From Variovorax sp. OK212 (GTDB lineage Bacteria > Pseudomonadota > Gammaproteobacteria > Burkholderiales > Burkholderiaceae_C): DNA of 64,000 nt. The translations under genes were made by a program, and so were the position numbers. Under the pieces are notes generated by a model. It was given only the letters and a program-made list of their open reading frames with translations, searched no databases and had not been told where the DNA came from. Positions 18,644-27,530 of the stretch are shown piece after piece. The stretch lies in contig NZ_FOLP01000011.1 of NCBI RefSeq assembly GCF_900112425.1, positions 62,001-126,000 of the forward strand, in the 5' to 3' direction. Positions within the stretch are counted from its first letter, which is position 1; every line of letters begins with the position of its first letter.

Positions 18644-18662
18644 GCTGACTGAAAAAGTCAGC
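18644..18662. promoter_or_regulatory. 7-bp hairpin in the far 5' region of the mgtA leader
   Basis: Perfect arms GCTGACT and AGTCAGC with a 5-base loop, 47 bp upstream of the 66-codon ORF. It could be a protein-binding palindrome or an mRNA stem near the 5' end of the mgtA transcript. No T-run flanks either side, so a terminator is unlikely. Confidence 0.45.
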
Positions 18663-19056
18663 AACGAGAACGACGGGAATCGGAAGGGGAGAACCGCTCG
18701 CCGCGAAGGGCAAGAGGGTCACGCTGCGTGCACGACGGCAACACAGCGCGAGGGAGCCTGCGCTAGAGAGCCGGGTGTGTCACGCCTGCCGAGGCACGCG
18801 TCTTGTCACTGATCCAACTGGCACTGTCCACGCACGGGGCTCCGAAATGAAGATTGCCAATTGTTGCACTGCGGCATGCGTGCGGTCAACCCTTGGGGTG
18901 CGGTTCCAGAGCAGGCCGAAAGGTCTTGTCGCGCCTGTCGCACGGTTTGCCGAAGGCACTGAAATCGGATGGCCAGAACCCACTGATGGAACCGTGGCGT
19001 TGCTGTCGTTACTCACGATTGCGTCGATGTTGGCGTGGCTTCGAGGGGTACAAAGA
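18663..19056. other. stretch without a confident gene between mgtA leader and kinase
   Basis: It must hold the promoter of the mgtA leader transcript (minus) and that of the kinase (plus), but I could not assign -35/-10 boxes with confidence. The kinase reading frame stays open upstream to 18775 with other ATGs at 18847 and 19027; the added residues are Cys-rich or low-complexity and look non-native to the kinase fold. I see no other feature. Confidence 0.4.
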
Positions 19057-19911
19057 ATGTCTACAGTCTCTTCCCAGATCGGGACCCAGGCGCTTGCACA
19101 GCAGACGCTGAGCGATGTGCAGGGTTCGCCATTGCCGCGCACGACAGTCGTGGCCGGTGGGAACTCCTACGTCTACGACGCTCACGGTCTTATCGCGTCA
19201 GGGGCCGACGGCAAGGTCTTCCTTGGCAAGGACGCGCGCGATGGCGATGTCTGCATCAAGGTCGCCAAGGACAGTGGGTTCGCTGCCGCGGGCACTGAAT
19301 ACCGGGCGCTGTCCCTGCTTGCGCCACATGCTTCGATCGTCGCGTCGCTGGACTATGACGAGACTTCGCACACGCTCGTCATCGAAAGATGCGATACCAA
19401 GATCGACAAGGCGGAAGAGCTTTCGAAGGGGATCAACGTCAAGGCCGGGTGGATCGCCTCTCTCAAGGAGGGTGTCGACTTCATGCATGCGAAGAGCGTG
19501 GCGCACGGCGACCTGAACATGAAGAACATGCTGCTGAAGAGCGATCAGGCCTTGATCGCCGATTTCGGCGGAGCAAAGATTTTCGGTGACCAGCTCTCGT
19601 TGACCCTGCCACTGGACCCTTCTCTAGAAGGTCTGGGAATAGATGCGCCGACCATCACGAAGCAACAGGCGATGGAGGACGACAAGAAGGACTTTCTCAA
19701 GATGTCCTTCAACATCCTGGCGGCAAGGCTGGGGGACAGAGAGCTGCCCACAGGGGCGGAGCGAGATACGGCCCTGGCAGACTTGCCGAGCTCGGCACGC
19801 GAGATCTTCTTCGGCGACGCTTCCGTCAGTGATCGCTACCAGCGCTTGCCTGGGTTGCTGGCGCAGCTGAAATCTCCGCAGGAGGTCGTAGACCTGTCGA
19901 AACTGGCATGA
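19057..19911 (+). CDS. small protein-kinase-fold protein, unknown target
   Basis: A 284-residue protein with a minimal eukaryotic-like kinase domain. It has a glycine loop IASGADGKVFLGK (~46-58), an ATP-site Lys68 (CIKVAKD), a likely helix-C Glu81, a catalytic loop HGDLNMKN (Asp152, Asn157) and DFG (Asp169-Gly171). All catalytic residues are present, so it is predicted active. The C-terminal part after DFG is short, as in RIO/lipopolysaccharide-kinase-like or effector-type kinases; there is no membrane helix, PASTA or sensor domain. Base composition and codon use look less GC-rich than the neighbours, which suggests acquisition. It is convergent with a secreted protein 53 bp away. Start: ATG at 19057, chosen after GAGGGG; 18847 is an alternative. 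Confidence 0.75.
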   Translation: MSTVSSQIGTQALAQQTLSDVQGSPLPRTTVVAGGNSYVYDAHGLIASGADGKVFLGKDARDGDVCIKVAKDSGFAAAGTEYRALSLLAPHASIVASLDYDETSHTLVIERCDTKIDKAEELSKGINVKAGWIASLKEGVDFMHAKSVAHGDLNMKNMLLKSDQALIADFGGAKIFGDQLSLTLPLDPSLEGLGIDAPTITKQQAMEDDKKDFLKMSFNILAARLGDRELPTGAERDTALADLPSSAREIFFGDASVSDRYQRLPGLLAQLKSPQEVVDLSKLA

Positions 19912-19964
19912 GGCCTCGCGGGGCGGCTGGGTCTGCTCCTGTGTGAATGGAGCGCCATGTCGGA

Positions 19965-20528
19965 TCAAGGCGATTGAGGCTTGAGCAAGCGTTGAACCGC
20001 TTTCGCTTCCTTCTCGGCCTCGCGGCGCCTGAACTCGGCGCCTGCAAGAAATTCGATGTCGCAGATTGCCAGTTTCGTTGGGCAGATCAGTTGGATCACC
20101 ACCTCTGCTTTGGCCCATTGGGTGAAATTGCCGTTCGGGTAGCGGCCGGAATCGCTTGGTCCACCAAATCGACGTTCGATCGATGAACTGATCAATGACT
20201 CCTGGCTCATGGGCAGCCTTCCGACCGTGACGCTTTCCAGGATTCCCCTCGAGTCGATCGTGAGCTTGGATTCGCCGAGCCCAACCCATGCGGGCGACTT
20301 GTCGTCCGGAAGCATGACGCGTCCGCTTTGCTTCTTGTTCTGGTCTACGGATGGCTGAACGAGCCAGCACGCGACGCTGGAAGCCTTGGCATTCCTGGCG
20401 CATGACTTGATGGCATAAGGTATCTTTGCTCCGAGCGGGAGTCCGAAGATCTGGAACTGCTCCTGCGCCATTGCCGTGCCAGCTAAACCTGCAAGCGCGA
20501 TAAGCGCGATGCATCTTGCTACTCTCAT
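19965..20528 (-). CDS. secreted protein of unknown function
   Basis: A 187-residue protein with a clear signal peptide (MRVARCIALIALAGLAGTAMA, cleavage after about residue 21). The mature part has five scattered cysteines (two after residue 40, others near 150), a Gly-rich segment (IERRFGGPSDSGRYPNGNF) and a charged C-terminal helix (FRRREAEKEAKAVQRLL). I do not recognise a family. Like the kinase beside it, it has more A/T-ending codons than the window average. The two may be a recently acquired pair, but they are on opposite strands and functional linkage is not shown. Confidence 0.7.
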   Translation of the reverse strand: MRVARCIALIALAGLAGTAMAQEQFQIFGLPLGAKIPYAIKSCARNAKASSVACWLVQPSVDQNKKQSGRVMLPDDKSPAWVGLGESKLTIDSRGILESVTVGRLPMSQESLISSSIERRFGGPSDSGRYPNGNFTQWAKAEVVIQLICPTKLAICDIEFLAGAEFRRREAEKEAKAVQRLLKPQSP

Positions 20529-20706
20529 CTTTCAGATCACTCTCTGGTTGCGAAAACGCGAACGATTATGTCGTCTCCGACGCGGGCCCCGAGGATGCGA
20601 AAGGAATGAGGGCTCAAGCGATGGATCTCGTTGACGTGAAGATACCGCTGCTGCATCTGCAGCTTCTTCGGACTGGTCAAGACTATTGATATTTTCGTTT
20701 TTCCGC

Positions 20707-21177
20707 ATGAAAAAGACAGCGATCCTGTTCGTTTGCACAGGCAACATCTGCCGCTCCCCCACAGCCCACACCCTCCTCATGCACAAGGCCCGCGCCGCAG
20801 GCTTCGACGTCGAAGTCGACAGCGCCGCCATCTCCGATGAGGAGCGCGGCAACCCACCCGACCGGCGCTCCGTGGCCGAGGCCAAACGCCGAGGCATCGA
20901 GATGCATGCCCATGCCGCGCGGCAGGTTCGCAGCTCCGACTTCGCGCGCTTCGACCTGATCATCGGCATGACCGCCCAGCACTGCGCCGCGTTGCGCAGG
21001 CTCGCGCCCGCAGGAACGCAAGACACGATCCACCTCTTCACCGAATTTGCCGACGGCATCGAGGGCGACGTGCCCGACCCGTGGTACGGCGGCCAGCAGG
21101 ACTTCATCGAGGTCTTCGACCTGATCGACCACGGCGTCGACGGCCTGCTTGCGAAGCTGCAGGCCGAAGCACGCTGA
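20707..21177 (+). CDS. low-molecular-weight protein-tyrosine phosphatase
   Basis: A 156-residue cytosolic LMW-PTP. It has the P-loop VCTGNICRSPTAH near residues 8-20 (CX5R with nucleophile Cys and Arg) and the general-acid Asp in VPDPWYGG (DPWY). The length is typical. Roles in the family include control of tyrosine kinases for exopolysaccharide export or of stress responses; no capsule genes are nearby. Start at 20707 (MKKTAIL), avoiding an extra hydrophobic extension. It is convergent with the thioesterase gene, with 4 bp between stops. Confidence 0.92.
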   Translation: MKKTAILFVCTGNICRSPTAHTLLMHKARAAGFDVEVDSAAISDEERGNPPDRRSVAEAKRRGIEMHAHAARQVRSSDFARFDLIIGMTAQHCAALRRLAPAGTQDTIHLFTEFADGIEGDVPDPWYGGQQDFIEVFDLIDHGVDGLLAKLQAEAR

Positions 21178-21181
21178 AGGC

Positions 21182-21610
21182 CTACTCGCAGAGCGCCCGG
21201 ATCGACGGCGGAATCTGCACCGCGCGAATACCACCCCCTTCGCGCTTCGCCCCGAAGATCCGCACCTCCTCGCACTCGAGGATCAGATCGTCCCCGCGCG
21301 TCACGCGGTACGTCTGCACGAAGCTCTTCTCGCGCCACTCGGTGATCCGCACTGCAATCTGCAGCGTGTCCCCATAACTCGCCGCCTTCACGAAGCGCGT
21401 GTGCGTGTCGACCAGTGGCGTGCCGATCACGCCGAGCGTCTCGGTGGTTTCCTCCCAGCGCGGCACGCCGCACTCGGCGAAGAAATGCCGCGAGGCCGCA
21501 TCGATCCAGCGGAAGAAGTTGGGAAACCAGACGATGCCGGCGGGGTCGCAGTCGCCGAATTCGACGCGGGCGGTGTAGACGACTTCCTTGATGGCGGTGG
21601 TGTTGCTCAT
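21182..21610 (-). CDS. 4-hydroxybenzoyl-CoA thioesterase-like hotdog protein
   Basis: A 142-residue hotdog-fold thioesterase. The N-terminal VEFGDCDPAGIVWFPNFFRW closely resembles, from memory, the classical Pseudomonas 4-hydroxybenzoyl-CoA thioesterase; in that family the Asp of DPAG (near residue 19-20 here) is catalytic. EWREKSFVQTYRVTRGD also matches. It should hydrolyse an aromatic acyl-CoA to the free acid. Its ATG overlaps the stop of the TRAP large permease (TGATG), so it is translationally coupled to the operon with iorAB and the mandelate-dehydrogenase-like enzyme; this makes an aroyl- or arylacetyl-CoA the natural substrate. Confidence 0.88.
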   Translation of the reverse strand: MSNTTAIKEVVYTARVEFGDCDPAGIVWFPNFFRWIDAASRHFFAECGVPRWEETTETLGVIGTPLVDTHTRFVKAASYGDTLQIAVRITEWREKSFVQTYRVTRGDDLILECEEVRIFGAKREGGGIRAVQIPPSIRALCE

Positions 21611-22911
21611 CAGCCCATTCTCGTCGGCAGCCACAAGGCAATGACAGGGAACGCGATCAGGATCACCAGCCGCACGATGTCGGTCACGATGAACGGCAGC
21701 ACGCCCTTGAAGATGGTGGTGAAGCTCACGTCCTTCACCACGCTCTTGATGACGAACACGTTCATGCCCACCGGTGGATGGATCAGCCCCAGCTCCACGG
21801 TCATGACGATGATCACGCCGAACCAGATGGGGTCGAAGCCCAGGTGCACGATCACCGGGTAGATGATGGGCACGGTCAGGATGATCATGGCCATCGCGTC
21901 CATCAGGCAACCCAGCACCAGGTACATGAGCATGATGAGCGCGAGCACGCCGTAGCGGCCGATGCCCAGGCCGGTGAGGAACTCGGTGAGCTTCTGCGGG
22001 CTCTGCGTGATGGTGAGGAAGTAGCCGAACAGCAGCGCGCCGATCAGCACGGTGAACACGGCCGCCGCGGTGCGCGTGGCCGACAGCAGCGCCTCGCGGA
22101 TCTTCGGGCCGTCGAGCTTGCGCCGCACGAGGCCGAGGATGAACGCGCCGCTCGCGCCCACGCCGCCCGCTTCGGTCGGCGTGAAGAAGCCGCCGTAGAG
22201 CCCGCCGATGACGAACACGAACAGCACCAGCGGCGCCCACACGTTCTTCAAATCCTTGAAGCGTTCCGACCACGGCTTGACCTCGCCGCCGGGCAGCCAG
22301 TCGGGCCGCAGCTTGACGATGATGGCAATGGTCAGCACGTACATGGCCATCGCCAGGATGCCGGGCACGATGCCCGCCATGAAGAGCTTGCCGATGTCCT
22401 GCTGCGTGAGGATGGCGTACACGGCCAGCACGGTCGAGGGCGGCAAGATCGCGCCCAGCGTGCCGCCCGCGGCAATCACGCCGGTGGAGAACGACTGCGG
22501 GTAGTTGAAGCGCCGCATCTCGGGGTACGCCACGGCCGAGAACGTGGCGGCCGTGGCCACCGACGAACCGCAGATGGCCGCGAAGCCGCCGCACGCGACC
22601 ACGGTGGCCACGCCGAGCCCGCCGCGCAGGTGGCCGATCATCGAGTTCGCGGCCTTGAAGAGCTCGCGGCTCACACCCGACACCGACACCAGCGCGCCCA
22701 TCAGCATGAACATCGGGATCACGCCGAAGGTGTAGTCGGTCACGGTGCGCATCGAGGTCTGGCCCACCAGCTTCAATGCGGGCCCGGGCCCCACGAGGTA
22801 GCTGTAGCCGACCACGCCCACCAGGCCCATCGCCATGCCGACCGGCACGCGCAACAGCATCAGGACAAACAGGGCGACGAAGCCCAGCACTGCAACTGCA
22901 TCGGGGCTCAT
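21610..22911 (-). CDS. TRAP transporter large permease (DctM)
   Basis: The 433-residue, ~12-helix membrane subunit of a TRAP importer, which uses the sodium or proton gradient. Family features include RVPVGMAMGLVG near the N-terminus, IPMFMLMGALVSVSG, ICGSSVATAATFS and PPSTVLAVYAILT. The start at 22911 (MSPDAVAVLGF) overlaps the dctQ stop by 4 bp (ATGA) and the stop overlaps the thioesterase start. It is the third gene of the dctP-dctQ-dctM set. Confidence 0.94.
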   Translation of the reverse strand: MSPDAVAVLGFVALFVLMLLRVPVGMAMGLVGVVGYSYLVGPGPALKLVGQTSMRTVTDYTFGVIPMFMLMGALVSVSGVSRELFKAANSMIGHLRGGLGVATVVACGGFAAICGSSVATAATFSAVAYPEMRRFNYPQSFSTGVIAAGGTLGAILPPSTVLAVYAILTQQDIGKLFMAGIVPGILAMAMYVLTIAIIVKLRPDWLPGGEVKPWSERFKDLKNVWAPLVLFVFVIGGLYGGFFTPTEAGGVGASGAFILGLVRRKLDGPKIREALLSATRTAAAVFTVLIGALLFGYFLTITQSPQKLTEFLTGLGIGRYGVLALIMLMYLVLGCLMDAMAMIILTVPIIYPVIVHLGFDPIWFGVIIVMTVELGLIHPPVGMNVFVIKSVVKDVSFTTIFKGVLPFIVTDIVRLVILIAFPVIALWLPTRMG

Positions 22912-23432
22912 TCGTCGGCCTTCTGTTCTGCGTGAACTTCTTCGAGTTGTTCGGGGTGAAAGATCAACCGGTAGGTGCGAATGGCGATCAGCAGCACGGC
23001 GCACACGTCGCCGGCCCAAGCCACCGCATAGAAAGGCCAGGTCGGAATGTTCAGGTCGTAGGTCTGCACGTTGTCGACGTAGGTGCCGCGCACCTTGTCG
23101 AACAGCATGGCGGTCTGCACTGCCACCACGAACAGCAGCACCAGCGTGGCGAACACGTCGATCACGCGCTTCATGCGCGGGCTCGCCGCGGTCCACACCA
23201 GGTCGACCGTGATGTGGCCGCCCCGGTAGCTGGTGGCCGCAATGCCCCAGAAGATCAGGATGCCCAGCAGCATGCGGCCGAAGTCGTACGCGTCGGGGAT
23301 CGAGGTGTCGAAGAACTTGCGCAGCACCACGGCCACGAAGATGTTGAGCGCGACGATGCCCACGAAGATGGCGGCGAGCCATTCGATGGTGTTGATCGCG
23401 CGGTCCATGTAGCTGGCAGATCGGCTGGCCAT
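22908..23432 (-). CDS. TRAP transporter small permease (DctQ)
   Basis: A 174-residue inner-membrane protein with four hydrophobic helices, typical of DctQ (IEWLAAIFVGIVALNIFVAV, GILIFWGIAATSYRGGHITV, RGGHI-type conserved loop). It joins DctM to form the TRAP translocator. An AGGAG-like GGAG lies four bases before the ATG at 23432. A strong intrinsic terminator lies between it and dctP, so it is probably expressed at a lower level than the binding protein. Confidence 0.92.
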   Translation of the reverse strand: MASRSASYMDRAINTIEWLAAIFVGIVALNIFVAVVLRKFFDTSIPDAYDFGRMLLGILIFWGIAATSYRGGHITVDLVWTAASPRMKRVIDVFATLVLLFVVAVQTAMLFDKVRGTYVDNVQTYDLNIPTWPFYAVAWAGDVCAVLLIAIRTYRLIFHPEQLEEVHAEQKADE

Positions 23433-23477
23433 GTGTCTCCGTCTTTCCTGTCTTTCTTGTGTTTCGGTCTTTCCTGC

Positions 23478-23501
23478 AAAAAGCCCCGCACTCGGCGGGG
23501 C
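23478..23501 (-). terminator. intrinsic terminator between dctP and dctQ
   Basis: On the minus strand GCCCCGC, a 5-base loop, then GCGGGGC followed directly by TTTTT: a 7-bp all-GC stem with a T-run, starting 9 bp after the dctP stop. It is a textbook Rho-independent terminator. Since dctQ and dctM have no obvious promoter of their own in the remaining ~45 bp, partial read-through is likely, giving more binding protein than permease. Confidence 0.85.
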
Positions 23502-23509
23502 GTGAAGCG

Positions 23510-24559
23510 TCAAAGTGCCGACTTGTATTTGGCGAGGCTGGCCTTCAGCGCATCCATCACGGCCTTCGGGTCTTCGCCGACCTTCTTCACGCTCTCGGCC
23601 CATTGCGCCTCCGACGGCGCGGCGGCCTTGCGCCACGCATCGAGCTGCTCCGGCGTGAGCTTGTAGATTTCGTGGCCCGGCAGCGCGGCCATCTTGGCGT
23701 GGCCCGCGAACTCGAAGTCGGCCCACGGCCCGGCCACCTTCTGCGCCCATTCGCTGGTGCAGTGGTCGTCGATGACCTTCTTCTGCGCGACGGACATGGC
23801 GTCGTACTTGCCCTTGTTCATCACCCACACGAAGGGCGTGACGTACAGCGGCGCGTCCATGTGGTACTTCACCACCTTGTCGATGCCGAACAGGCCGATG
23901 GAGCCCCACGGGAAGGTGATGGCGTCGGCCACGCCGCGCTCCAGCATGTCGCGCGACTCGGGCGCGGAGGCCTGCACGTTGGTGCCGCCCAGCGAGGTGA
24001 TGAGCTGGCCCACGGTGCTGGTGGCCGGGCGCACCTTCATGCCCTTGATGTCGCCGGGCACGGTGATCTTCTTGCGCGCGTGGAAGGTGCCGGGGTCGTG
24101 CACGAACGCGAAGCAGTACTTCACGTCCTTCATTTCCTTGGCCGCGTAGTTGCGGTACCAGGCGTCGATGGCGGCGGAGCCTTCCTTGCCGTTGGCGAAC
24201 AGGAAGGGCAGCGACGCGCCCGCCATCACCGGGAAGCGGCCCGGCTGGTAGCCGGGGTTCACGTACGAGAAGTCGGCGATGCCGTCGCGCGCCATGTCGT
24301 AGTGGTCGAAGGCCTTGCCGAGCTGCTCCGACGGAAACAGGATGGCGGTGAGGGTGCCGCCCGATTCCTTCTTGATGTCGTCGGCCCACGCCTGCAGCGC
24401 GGGGTTCAGCGGATGCTGCGCGGGCACCCAGCTCGAGAGCTTGAGCTGCACGGGTTTGTCCTGCGCCTGCACGGCGGAGGTGCCGAGCGTGAGCGCGGCG
24501 CCGGCTGCTGCAAGCGCAAGGGCCAGCACGGTCGGGTGAGGGTGGCGGGTGGTTTTCAT
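23510..24559 (-). CDS. TRAP transporter solute-binding protein (DctP)
   Basis: A 349-residue periplasmic binding protein. The signal peptide (residues 1-~31, ending SAVQAQ) is followed by a DctP domain starting VQLKLSSWVPAQHPLNPAL. The Arg of KVRPATS near the middle is the usual carboxylate-binding residue of TRAP binding proteins, consistent with an organic acid ligand. The start at 24559 follows AAGGAG. It lies 38 bp downstream of the mandelate-dehydrogenase-like gene, so the ligand is likely an aromatic hydroxyacid or oxoacid (inference). Confidence 0.93.
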   Translation of the reverse strand: MKTTRHPHPTVLALALAAAGAALTLGTSAVQAQDKPVQLKLSSWVPAQHPLNPALQAWADDIKKESGGTLTAILFPSEQLGKAFDHYDMARDGIADFSYVNPGYQPGRFPVMAGASLPFLFANGKEGSAAIDAWYRNYAAKEMKDVKYCFAFVHDPGTFHARKKITVPGDIKGMKVRPATSTVGQLITSLGGTNVQASAPESRDMLERGVADAITFPWGSIGLFGIDKVVKYHMDAPLYVTPFVWVMNKGKYDAMSVAQKKVIDDHCTSEWAQKVAGPWADFEFAGHAKMAALPGHEIYKLTPEQLDAWRKAAAPSEAQWAESVKKVGEDPKAVMDALKASLAKYKSAL

Positions 24560-24597
24560 GGTCTCCTTCGTTATGTCTTTTGAACTGGTTGCGCAAT

Positions 24598-25839
<1,242 letters not shown>

Positions 25840-25854
25840 CGCGGCGCTTCCGTG

Positions 25855-27498
25855 TCAGGCGCCGCCGGTGGGCTTGCGCTTCATCCAGCGGATGGGCTGG
25901 GCCTTGACGGGGCGTGCCGGTGCGCCGTGCGCGAGCAGCGTGGCGTCGAGCGCGCGGCCGGCGTCGTCGGCCAGCGCCGCCGTGCGCGCGGCGGCCACGG
26001 CCTGCGCGCGTTCGGCCGGCGGCACACCGGCCTGCGCGCGTTCGGCCGGCGGCACACCGGCCTGCGTTGCGAGGTGGTCGGTCACGTGCAGCAGGTTCTC
26101 CTTGCCGCGTTCGTTGGTGCTGCCGTAGCCCTTGATGAGCCGGCCGCACAGCGCCACTTCATGCCCCAGCGCCCACGCCTCGCGCGTGCCGGCTTCCACC
26201 GCCGCGAGCCAGCGTTCGATCAGCGCCTGCTCCTCGGCGAAGCGGCTGCCGCGCCGGCGCAGCCAGCGCAGCGACGCCAGCAGCCGCAGCGAGGCCATGC
26301 CGGCCACCGAGTGGCTGCCCACCTTCAGCGGCAGGGCCCAGGGCGCGCGGCCGCGCGCCTGCCGGCCGCGGTCCCATGCCGTCACGCGGCGTGCGAGCGA
26401 GGGCGGCAGCAACGCGGCAAACTCGGCGGCGCCGGGCTTGAAGTGGTCGTAGACCTTCACGATGTCTTCGTCGCCGGCGCGCACTTCCTGCCGCACGCGC
26501 TGCGCTCGGCTCGCGCGGCCCTTGAGCGCGGCCACGCGCACGATGTCGTCGAAGGCCATCCACAGCGCGAGCCAGCGCGCGGCCTCGCGGGTGACGGCGA
26601 AACCCTGTGCACCGGCCGGGTCGGCGGTGCGCTCGGCGTCGAGCACGCGGCCCAGCCGCTGGGCGTACAGCGCGGCATAGCCGGCGTCCTGGTAGTCGAG
26701 CACGCGCGCATGGCCGAGCGTGAGCATGTCGTGCACCGCGGGCGGAAAGCGCCGCGCCAGCTCGGCGGGCAGGGCGCTGGCCGGCGGCGCATCGTGGCCT
26801 TCGCTTGCCAGCACACTGCTGACGAAGGCGGCCTGCGCGCGCGGTGCGCTCACGGCATCGAAGGCGGCCGCAAAGCCGCGCAGGCTGGCCGCGGCCATCT
26901 TGCTCAGCTTCTCGGGCGCGCGGGTGTCGCCGCCGCGCACCACATGTTCATAGGCTTCGCGCGGAAACGGGAACAGCCCGCTGCCCGCGATGGCGCCCAG
27001 CATCACCGCGCTGACCACCGTGCCGCTGTCGCGCGCAATGGCGTTCATGTCGAACACGTGGTGTTCGCGGCTGAAGGCCTTCACCACGTCGAGCAGGCGC
27101 TGCGAGTCGGTGCGTCCGTCGCCGGGCTCCATGCGTTCGGCCGTGGTGAAGATGCGCGCCGACGAGCTGATGACCAGCGTGCGCAGCGGCGCGCTCATGC
27201 CGTTGCCGATCTGGCGCGTGGTCTCCAGCAGCTCCGACGACACGATCGCGTCGAGCGCGCCCGGCACCGGGCTCAGGCTGAACACCGGCCGGCGCGCACC
27301 GAGCTGCGCGAGCGGCACCGGGAACACTTCCAGGTAGTAGGTGGTGGCGCCGGTGCGCTGCGCAACGCCGGGAATCGACGTGCTCTGCGCCGCGTAGCCG
27401 GCATGGCGCGCGATGTCGACCAGCCATTCGGTCAGCACACCGCCGCCTTCGCCGCCAAGGGCGCAGACGAGCAGGGTGGTGGGGCGGTTCTGTTCCAT
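25855..27498 (-). CDS. indolepyruvate ferredoxin oxidoreductase beta-type subunit (IorB)
   Basis: A 547-residue protein. Its N-terminal ~200 residues are the gamma/beta domain of 2-oxoacid:acceptor oxidoreductases (LLVCALGGEGGGVLTEWLVD, QSTSIPGVAQRTGATTYYLE). The C-terminal ~300 residues are the long DUF6537-type extension found in aerobic bacterial IorB proteins. It partners IorA (33 bp upstream) to convert an aryl-2-oxoacid plus CoA to aryl-acyl-CoA and CO2. Near the C-terminus a 10-residue block AGVPPAERAQ is present twice in tandem from a 30-bp DNA duplication. Start at 27498 (MEQNRPTTLL). Confidence 0.88.
   Translation of the reverse strand: MEQNRPTTLLVCALGGEGGGVLTEWLVDIARHAGYAAQSTSIPGVAQRTGATTYYLEVFPVPLAQLGARRPVFSLSPVPGALDAIVSSELLETTRQIGNGMSAPLRTLVISSSARIFTTAERMEPGDGRTDSQRLLDVVKAFSREHHVFDMNAIARDSGTVVSAVMLGAIAGSGLFPFPREAYEHVVRGGDTRAPEKLSKMAAASLRGFAAAFDAVSAPRAQAAFVSSVLASEGHDAPPASALPAELARRFPPAVHDMLTLGHARVLDYQDAGYAALYAQRLGRVLDAERTADPAGAQGFAVTREAARWLALWMAFDDIVRVAALKGRASRAQRVRQEVRAGDEDIVKVYDHFKPGAAEFAALLPPSLARRVTAWDRGRQARGRAPWALPLKVGSHSVAGMASLRLLASLRWLRRRGSRFAEEQALIERWLAAVEAGTREAWALGHEVALCGRLIKGYGSTNERGKENLLHVTDHLATQAGVPPAERAQAGVPPAERAQAVAAARTAALADDAGRALDATLLAHGAPARPVKAQPIRWMKRKPTGGA
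26001..26066. repeat. 30-bp in-frame tandem duplication inside iorB
   Basis: A 30-bp unit occupies 26001-26030 and is repeated exactly at 26031-26060, with six bases of a third copy after it. The unit is a multiple of three and duplicates ten residues (AGVPPAERAQ) in a predicted flexible part of IorB, so the reading frame is kept. The absence of differences between copies suggests a recent duplication. Confidence 0.95.
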
Positions 27499-27530
27499 GG
27501 TGTTGTCGTTCTTTCCGCTCGTGCTGTTCT

